From an uncultured Phycisphaerae bacterium (GTDB lineage Bacteria; Planctomycetota; Phycisphaerae; Sedimentisphaerales; Anaerohalosphaeraceae): DNA of 64,000 bases. The translations under genes were made by a program, and so were the position numbers. Under the pieces are notes generated by a model. The model worked only from the letters and a program-made list of their open reading frames with translations. It made no database searches and was not told the origin of the DNA. Shown one piece after another: positions 57,402 through 64,000 of the stretch. The first letter of the stretch is position 1, and every line of letters begins with the position of its first letter. The stretch lies in the NCBI GenBank assembly GCA_937949545.1, contig CALEDR010000007.1, forward strand, positions 122,638-186,637, written 5' to 3'.

Positions 57402-58048
57402 TTTTCCACAAAGAGTTTTTCAATCATCCGAAGGATGCAGGCGGCGGTGCGCTGCTTGCTTTGATAGGGCAGGGCCTGCCAGGGACCGGACGGGGATTTG
57501 AGGAGAACGGCGGACTGCTTGGCGGCAATGGCGTCCGGTTTGTTGGCGACAATCAGGTCGAGATTTTTCTTTTGGAGTTTTGATTCGGCGTTCTTCTTTA
57601 CGTTTTTGTCTTCGAGAGCAAATCCGACGAGGATTTGACTTTTCTTCTTGTGTCGGCCGGCCCAGGCCAGGATATCCGGAGTTGGTTTGAACTGAAGGGT
57701 CAACAGACCTGTTTTCTTTTTTATTTTTCTTTTTTCTGTTTTGACGGGCGTATAGTCGGAGACCGCGGCGGCCATAATCAGGCAGTCGCAGCGGGGAAAT
57801 TCTTTTTTGACGGCCCGGAACATGTCCAGACAGGAGACGACGCGGAGGAGTTTGGCTTTGGCGGGGGCGGTCAGGGCGGTCGGGGCGCTGATGAGGGTCA
57901 CGCGGTGGCCGGCTTTCAAGGCCGCACGGGCCAGGGCATATCCCATCTGTCCGCTGCTGGCATTGGAAAGAAAACGGACAGGGTCGATATATTCCCGCGT
58001 GCCGCCGGCGGTGACGATGATTTTCAATTTCTTTTTGGAAGCGGGCAT
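57398..58048 (-). CDS. coaB: Phosphopantothenate-cysteine ligase (CoaB domain only)
   Basis: A 216-residue protein equal to the C-terminal half of the usual CoaBC fusion. It joins cysteine to 4'-phosphopantothenate in coenzyme A synthesis. Motifs: IIVTAGGTREYIDPVRFLSN, SGQMGYALARAALKAGH, AAAVSDYTPV and DLIVANKP. The N-terminal decarboxylase (CoaC) domain is absent and must be encoded elsewhere. It follows pfkA by 11 bases on the same strand. Confidence 0.94.
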   Translation of the reverse strand: MPASKKKLKIIVTAGGTREYIDPVRFLSNASSGQMGYALARAALKAGHRVTLISAPTALTAPAKAKLLRVVSCLDMFRAVKKEFPRCDCLIMAAAVSDYTPVKTEKRKIKKKTGLLTLQFKPTPDILAWAGRHKKKSQILVGFALEDKNVKKNAESKLQKKNLDLIVANKPDAIAAKQSAVLLKSPSGPWQALPYQSKQRTAACILRMIEKLFVEN

Positions 58049-58059
58049 GGCTGTAGCGG

Positions 58060-59154
58060 TTAGATTCCGAAACTGGTTCCGACGGCCTTGGCGGCGGCCA
58101 TCAAGGGGTCATTGAGCGGAACGGTTTTGATTTTGCCGGCCGTGCGGCTGAGCGGGATCGAGCCGAGAGAGCCGTTTTTCCAGATGACTAAATGATTCTT
58201 GATGCCCTTCATCAGCAGTTCAAGGGCATAATAGCCGAACTGTGTGCCCATATTGCGGTCGAAGGGGGTCGGTGTGCCTCCCCGCTGGAGATGGCCGAGG
58301 TTGACGCCGCGGCAGGACAGGCCTGTTATTTTAGACAGCTGCTCGGCCAGCACATAGGAAACACCGCCCAGACGAATCGGGTCGGGGCTGTCGGCTTCTT
58401 TTTTGAAGACGACCATTTTGCCGCCTTTGGGTTTGGCCCCTTCGGCGATCGAGATGATGCTGAAACGGCGGCCTTTGCGCGAGCGGGCCAGGACAACTTC
58501 GGCGATGCGGCTGAGGTCATAGGGAATTTCGGGAATCAGGATGACATCGGCCCCGCCTGCAGCGCCGGCGTGCAGGGCAATCCAGCCCGCGTAGCGGCCC
58601 ATCACTTCGACGATCATGACACGATGGTGCGAGCTGGCAGTTGTATGAATTTTGTCAATGGCTTCGGCAGCGGTGGTGACGGCGGTGTTGAAGCCGAACG
58701 TCAGGTCCGTGCCGTACACATCGTTGTCGATGGTTTTCGGCACACCCATGACCGTCAGGCCCTTTTTGGCGAAGGCGGCGGCAGAGGCCATCGTTCCGTC
58801 TCCGCCGATGCAGATCATCGCCTCGATGCCGTGCTTTTCGAGGTTGGCGATACACAAATCGGATACATCGCGGCTGCGGACGGTCCTGCCGATGGGCATC
58901 GGATAAGCGAAAGGATTGGTTTTGTTGGAAGAGCCCAGAATTGTGCCGCCCAGCGTGAGGATGTTGCTTACATCATCAAAACTGAGGGGGCGGATGCGGT
59001 TTTCAATCAGACCCAGGTAGGCATCTTCGACGCCGTACACCTCCAGACCGTATTTGTTGATGGCGGTTTTGGTGACGGCACGGATGACGGCGTTCAGACC
59101 GGGGCAATCGCCGCCGCCGGTCAGGAGGGCGATTCGTTTGATTTTCTTTGCCAT
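58060..59154 (-). CDS. pfkA: 6-phosphofructokinase
   Basis: A 364-residue group III-like phosphofructokinase. The substrate and nucleotide motifs are LTGGGDCPGLNAVIR, CIGGDGTMAS and GVPKTIDNDVYGTD. ATP-type enzymes carry Gly at the GGDG position, and PPi-type enzymes carry Asp there with Lys in PKTIDND. Here Gly is combined with Lys, a mixed pattern seen in some ATP-using enzymes. ATP is the more likely donor. Also conserved: MGRYAGWIALHAG, and GHLQRGGTPTPFDR, where the usual signature is G-x-x-QRGG. Confidence 0.94.
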   Translation of the reverse strand: MAKKIKRIALLTGGGDCPGLNAVIRAVTKTAINKYGLEVYGVEDAYLGLIENRIRPLSFDDVSNILTLGGTILGSSNKTNPFAYPMPIGRTVRSRDVSDLCIANLEKHGIEAMICIGGDGTMASAAAFAKKGLTVMGVPKTIDNDVYGTDLTFGFNTAVTTAAEAIDKIHTTASSHHRVMIVEVMGRYAGWIALHAGAAGGADVILIPEIPYDLSRIAEVVLARSRKGRRFSIISIAEGAKPKGGKMVVFKKEADSPDPIRLGGVSYVLAEQLSKITGLSCRGVNLGHLQRGGTPTPFDRNMGTQFGYYALELLMKGIKNHLVIWKNGSLGSIPLSRTAGKIKTVPLNDPLMAAAKAVGTSFGI

Positions 59155-59252
59155 AGTCAGGCCCTTTCGTTTCTGTGGATGATGCCGTTTACTCTATCGG
59201 CGGTTCTGAAAAAAAACAAGGGCTTTGGCAAAGAATGCCGCGGCGTTTCTCT

Positions 59253-62200
59253 TTAGAAACACGGGGCCGGCTGAAGATTGGGGCCGGTAACGGTCATCGA
59301 GTCGATGTTTGCCAGACCGCCGGAGGTCGTTGCTTCCAGACGCACCGTGTATGTCCCCGCCAGCAGAGAGACCTGAACCGCTGCGGTTGTGCTCCAGGAT
59401 GTCCAGGCCCCGGTGACCGGAAAGGCAATGCCGGATGCAGCAGGGGTGCCGTTGATGAGCAGATTGGCCGGGCGGGCGGCTGTGGCGCCGTTGGCAAATC
59501 GCCAGACAAACGCATAGGTGCCGCCCGTTTGAATCTGAATGCGGTAGTTAATGCCCTTGCCGACGGCGTTGTCAGTATTGGCATAGCCGCTGCCGGTGTA
59601 GCCGGCGTGTTCGTTTTCAATCACCCCTTCCACGCCGCAGAAGCCGGTTTCATTCTCCTGAATGACAAGAACGGGGTTGGGCGGATTGGGCACGGCCGAC
59701 ACCTCATTGGAAAAGGCGGATTCGCCGCCGCTGCTGACGGCCGTGACGACATAGTAATACAAAATGCCGTTCTGAACGGTGCCGTCATAATAGTCGGAGG
59801 ACAAAACGGTGGATGTGTTCAGTTTTGTATAACCGCCGCCGGGAGTTGTGGAACGGTAGACATTGTATCCGATGATGAATGGTTCGGTGCTGTCATCCCA
59901 GTCGAGCAGCACGGCACCATCGTCGGCCTCGGCGGTCAGATTCGTCGGCGGCAAAAGCGGATGGATATCGAGCATCCAGTTTCCCGCCAACATGCTGAAT
60001 TCGTACAGGTCCACGACACAGTCGCCGTTGAGGTCCCAGGCGGAGCTTTCGGCGCAGTCGGCTTCCAGCCAGACCGAGGCAAAGGCGGGCAGGTCGTCGA
60101 TATCGACCCGCTCATCCGTGTTTGCATCTCCATACAGGCCGACAAACCACGGCGACAGATATTGTCCGGCGATGACCTGCCGGCTCAGTCCGGGGCCTTC
60201 CCACGCAACGGCCAGATGGTCCTTGCCGCTGTCTTCTTTGTGAAGGACTTCGATGTAGTATTTGCGTCCGGCGGTCAGGAAAATCGGTGCAGACTGCTGC
60301 GAGGGGGATTGGTCCCACTGCCGCGGGGCGGTTCCGCCGGATACGGAGGCAATCAGGGCGGCGTTGGCCGGCGAGCCGTCCGTGCTGAGCCAAAGCTGGG
60401 CTTCATTGTCGGCGGCGATATAGAAGGTGTACCATCCCGCCGCGGGCGGGTGCAGATAGCCGCGGATGCGAGTGCCGTAGGAGTCCGCCCAGTCGGTCGG
60501 GCCTTCCAGGTTGGCCGGCCAGTCCCGTCCGGAGGGCCGGTTTGGATACGACGGAAGAGATGTCAAATGGCTGACGTTACTGCCGGAGATGCCGGTCCAG
60601 GTTTCCCGCAGGATTCGTCCCATCGCCGTTGTGCTGATGGTGACCGGAATTTCGAAGAGCGCATCGGATTCATTGCCGGAAATGTCTTTGGCTGTCACGG
60701 CGTAAAAATAGGTTTGGCCGGCCGAGACATCCGAATCTGCAAAGAACGACGTTGTAATCCCGAAAGCGGTGAGCAAACTATACTCGCCGCTGAAGCCCTC
60801 TGCGCGATAGACATTGTAGGCGGCAAAATCCGCTTCGGTATTATCCAGCCAGTCCAACAGCACGGTGCCGTTTTCAATCCGCGCCCACAGACCGGCCGGC
60901 GGCGCCGGAGGCGTCAGGTCCATCGGCACGGCAGACACCTGAACCGAAGCAGCGGATTCATTGGTGGCGGTATCCACCGCGGTAACCACATAATAATAGG
61001 TGGTGCCGTTGCTCACGCTGGTATCCGTATAGGCCGGACTGGTCAGGAGGATGCCGTTGAGCTTGACGTATCCGCTGCCGGACACTGTAGAGCGATAGAC
61101 ATTGTAGCCGGCCAGGTCGGGTTCTGTGTTGGGATTCCAGGCGAGCTGGACCATCTTGTCGCCGGCGGCGGCCGTCAATCCCGTCGGAGCGGCGGGGGGC
61201 TGGATATCCCCCTGCACCAGCCAGTTTAGATAGACTTCCAGGTTGGTATAGTTGGGGTTCAGGGTGTAGGAATTTCGGTCGGCGGGGTTGGAGGGATTGA
61301 GCCCGTTGGCTGTTTCCCAGCTGTCCGGCATTCCGTCGTGGTCGGTGTCTGCCGGTGCGGGTGCTGAGGCCAGCGGCGGCCAGAAATAATCCAGTTCTTG
61401 CTGTGTGGCGGTGGCGGGATCTGGGGTATTGTAAACAAAGTCGCCGGTTCCGCTGACGACGCTGCTGACGATCCTTTGATCGACGGCATCGCGAACCAGA
61501 CTGGCTCCGGCCGAGGCCAAAACATCCTGCAGGGCCTGATAGGCAGAGGTGGTCGTAACCGGTTCCATTGGGATTTCGTAGGAACGGGCCTTGTAGGCAT
61601 CAATTTCGGCGGTGGTAAAACCGTTGAAGGTGACTAAATCCCACTGGTTGGGATAGACGGTGACGGTATTGTACGTAGCGCCGTGGGCATTGCCGGCCCA
61701 GTAGGCGCAGGCGTATTTGCAGTTTTCTTTGAAGGCCTTTGTTCCGGAAGAGCCGGGACCGCGAATGAAGACGTTTGCCACAAAGTTATAGCGGCTCATA
61801 GTTTTTGTATCGGCGTTGTAACCAGGATGCGTTCCGGACCAGTTATAGACGACGTTGTTTCGGAAATCGAAGTAAAGCCCGTCAGGGTCGGAGTCAATTA
61901 TGGTGTAGTTTCCCGGTCGTGGGTTTCGGCCTTTGTTGTGGGCGTAAAGGTTGTGGTGGTAGGATTTTCGTTCTCCGTATTGGCCGCGGATGAGGGAGCC
62001 GTAGCTGTGGTTTTCGAAGGTTAGGGCCTCGCTGAGGATGCACCACTGGACGGTTACGTGTTGGACCCATCTTGGCAGGAGATGGTCTCGTCTCGTGCAT
62101 AGGAGGCGCTGACGTGATCGATTATGATGTTGTTTCCGCTGGCTATGTCGATGGCGTCGCCGCTGGAGTTGGCTTTGCCGGCATCGACCCGCACGCGGAT

Positions 62201-62566
62201 GTATCGGATGATGACGTTGTCGGCACCGCTCAGATAGATCCGGCCTTTGATGCAGATGCCGTCACCGGGAGCGGTCTGTCCGGCGATGGTGGTGTTGGAT
62301 TTGGGACGGAGGATGACATCCCCCAATTCAATGGTTCCGGAGACGCGAAAGATGATAGTCCGATTGCCCTGACTGACGGCGTCAACGATGGAACCTGGTC
62401 CGCTGTTGTTCAGATTGGTCACTTCATAGACGGTTCCGCCGCGTCCGCCTGTGGCAAAACGCCCGGCGCCTTCGGCCCCAGGAAAGGCCAAAGGAAGACA
62501 AAACGCCCAGGACGAAACCAGTAGAAACAGAAAAACGGCGGGACAAAAAGAATTCCTCTTGTTCAT
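59253..62566 (-). pseudogene. PL1-type pectate lyase with FN3, PA14, dockerin-like and carbohydrate-binding domains; one frameshift
   Basis: The protein starts MNKRNSFCPAVFLFLLVSSW (signal peptide) and has a PL1 beta-helix: FPGAEGAGRFATGGRGGTVY, then IDHVSASYARDETISCQDGS. At about 62060 one base is missing (AACACGTAA for expected AAC-CAC-GTA). The frame then shifts to HVTVQWCILSEAL, which runs on through 61799 to 59253. Downstream domains in the long frame: two FN3 (PPAAPTGLTAAAGDKMVQLA; PPAGLWARIENGTVLLDWLD), a PA14-like domain (GYLHPPAAGWYTFYIAADNE), a dockerin-like pair (GDANTDERVDIDDLPAF and DLNGDCVVDLYEF), a third FN3 and a C-terminal CBM6/35-like domain. May be intact if the missing base is a sequencing error. 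Confidence 0.85.
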
Positions 62567-62822
62567 CTTCTCAACCCCTCTTTTCACTCGGTTTTTTGGC
62601 ATGCTTGCGGAGTTTAGGGTTTCTGGTTCTAATCAGCGACCCCCAAAAAATAGTTTTCTATATTAATATAAGAAAATGAGCAGAGAGATACAAGCCGAAT
62701 TTCAATAAAAAGATTTACCGGTCTGGTATATCTTTATAAAGTTTTTTTGGAAATGTTGTCTATTTTTTCTCCCCTTTGTTTATATTTATAAGGAACCTTT
62801 TTTTGATGGGGGAGATGGACAA

Positions 62823-64000
62823 ATGAAGTCGAGTTATTCTTCGAAGCAAGAAATTTGGCAAAAAAGGGCTTTAAGGATACTTTATTTCTTCTTTTTGTTT
62901 TCCGTCGGCTATGGTCTGGAGATAACAGGAACGATTACTTGTCACGATCCATCGACGATAATCTATGAGAATGGTCGATACTGGTATTTCTCGACCAACA
63001 ATAACTTGAGTTCTCGTTATTCGACGGATTTGGTTACGTGGTATGCGGGAAATCGGCCTTTCAGTTATTCCAGCGGGGTTCCACCGTATATGGCTTCTTA
63101 TTTGTCCACATGTGAAGGCAGCGGGCCGTGGAATCTTTGGGCGCCGGATATCATCAAAGTCGGGGATTTGTATTATCTCTATTATTCCCGCAATATGTGT
63201 TATGACTATAACTGCACGGAAAAATCCGTCTGCGGGCTGGCAATCGGTTCCAGTATATTGAATCGCGATTGGGTGGACCAGGGTTCTGTTTTGTGGACGG
63301 ATTTGTGCACGGATTATCGGCGGAGTATTGATCCGGCGCTTTTGTTTGATACGTCCGGCAATCTGTGGCTGGCAGCCGGCTCGTTCGGACATCCGAGCGG
63401 CAACGGCTGGACCTACGGCGGTATCTGGCTTTATCAGATTGATCCGGAAACCGGCAAGGTCAAAAGCGGAACAACCCCCACGCAGCTGGCTCGAGCGTGG
63501 ATTGAAGCGGCTTATCTTTATTATAAGGGCGGCTATTATTATTTGTTTTTCAATCAGGAACGCTGCTGTGCGGGCATAAACAGCACGTATTTTATCCGAT
63601 ACGCACGAGCGGCGGCCATTACGGGGCCTTATTTTGACCGAGACGGGATTAACGTTCTCACGCAGGATACCGGCTCGCTGTTTTTGGGACGGGATTATTC
63701 GGCCAATTACAATACGGACGGCACTCCAAAACCGGAGCTGGGTTCCGTCGGGCGGGAAATCGGGCCGGGTCACATTGGGATTTTTACCGCCCAGGACGGG
63801 CTGGAGATGTTTTCATTCCATTTCTATGATGCCGATGACAATGGAGTGGCCAAACTCGGGCTTCGCACACTGATTTGGGGAGATGACGGCTGGCCTCGGG
63901 CGGGCTGGAATCTGCTGGACGGAAACTATGCGATTGTCTGCGGAATGAACCGCGAGCCTGGCGCGCCGGCGGGGGGGCTGTATCTGGAGGCGTCGGATGC
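62823..64000 (+). CDS. GH43-family arabinanase, 3' end outside window
   Basis: The frame from the ATG at 62823 (GGGGGAG upstream) stays open to the window edge, over 390 residues. A signal peptide (ALRILYFFFLFSVGYG) precedes a five-bladed beta-propeller glycosidase domain. Catalytic residues: base Asp in ITCHDPSTIIYENGRYWYFS, pKa-tuning Asp in RRSIDPALLFDTSGNLWL, and acid Glu in RAWIEAAYLYYKGGYYYLFF. The calcium-site His is in IGPGHIGIFTA. LWAPDIIKVGDLYYLYYS is also typical of endo-1,5-alpha-arabinanases. Divergent to the pectate lyase over 256 bases, so the two likely form a pectin side-chain/backbone pair. Confidence 0.93.
   Translation, partial: MKSSYSSKQEIWQKRALRILYFFFLFSVGYGLEITGTITCHDPSTIIYENGRYWYFSTNNNLSSRYSTDLVTWYAGNRPFSYSSGVPPYMASYLSTCEGSGPWNLWAPDIIKVGDLYYLYYSRNMCYDYNCTEKSVCGLAIGSSILNRDWVDQGSVLWTDLCTDYRRSIDPALLFDTSGNLWLAAGSFGHPSGNGWTYGGIWLYQIDPETGKVKSGTTPTQLARAWIEAAYLYYKGGYYYLFFNQERCCAGINSTYFIRYARAAAITGPYFDRDGINVLTQDTGSLFLGRDYSANYNTDGTPKPELGSVGREIGPGHIGIFTAQDGLEMFSFHFYDADDNGVAKLGLRTLIWGDDGWPRAGWNLLDGNYAIVCGMNREPGAPAGGLYLEASD

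Noticed and set aside
59175..61229. 684-codon plus-strand open frame opposite the pectate lyase
   Set aside because: Antisense to recognisable FN3, PA14 and dockerin-like domains; no domain of its own.

Overview
The window looks like a chromosomal piece of a Phycisphaerae-class planctomycete, most like the Sedimentisphaerales. This is inferred, not proven by a marker gene. The clues are a long multi-domain pectate lyase with a dockerin-like GD(A/x)NxD repeat pair typical of that group, LamG/choice-of-anchor secreted proteins, DUF1573 lipoproteins, a type II secretion operon with a very long secretin, and a human-type PurB signature. Most genes are intact and tightly packed. There are no rRNA genes, no tRNA genes and no CRISPR array that I can see.

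Layout. 1-9.4 kb (minus): a type II secretion/pseudopilus operon running DUF1573 lipoprotein, GspC-like, GspD, GspE, GspF (GspF leaves the window at base 1). 9.8-12.1 kb (minus): a small membrane protein, then groES-groEL with a strong terminator. 12.6-14.3 kb (plus): a TonB-dependent receptor pseudogene with an internal deletion. 14.3-20.1 kb (minus): a closely spaced run of a rubrerythrin-like protein, a coiled-coil lipoprotein, a PTS IIA-like regulator, a second GspF-like protein, rnpA, a MerR-type regulator and an MlaD/MCE protein. 20.3-21.9 kb (plus): a spermidine-synthase-like protein split into a membrane gene and an enzyme gene.

21.9-37.8 kb (minus) is the most distinctive region: a 16 kb arsenic island in two arsR-led operons. 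The first runs arsR, arsC, arsC, arsM fused to an AhpD-like domain, ACR3, thioredoxin. The second runs arsR, ArsP-type permease, TolC, membrane-fusion protein, RND pump, a 77-residue redox disulfide protein, a DGC-domain protein, a thioredoxin with NosL-like cysteine modules, a SurA-N/thioredoxin fusion, CcdA and a Tat-exported flavoprotein. The gene content suggests cytoplasmic reduction and methylation of arsenic, joined to a CcdA-fed periplasmic thiol relay and a tripartite pump. This is the best candidate for an under-described system here.

38-42 kb holds a secreted choice-of-anchor D protein, a decayed LamG gene, an HNH nuclease and an Abi_2 (AbiD/F-like) protein. 42.5-46.6 kb (plus) carries an HtrA-like protease translationally coupled to a catalytically dead paralogue, then two perfect parS sites and parB with no adjacent parA. 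With rnpA 30 kb away, this suggests an origin-proximal position. 46.9-59.2 kb is mostly housekeeping: an HSDR_N/DUF5655 protein, a thioredoxin-reductase-like protein, a PilZ protein, M42 peptidase, SDR, site-2 protease, aldo/keto reductase, purB, pyrE, coaB and pfkA. 59.2-64 kb is a divergent pectin/arabinan locus: a PL1 pectate lyase with one frameshift and a GH43 arabinanase that runs off the right edge.
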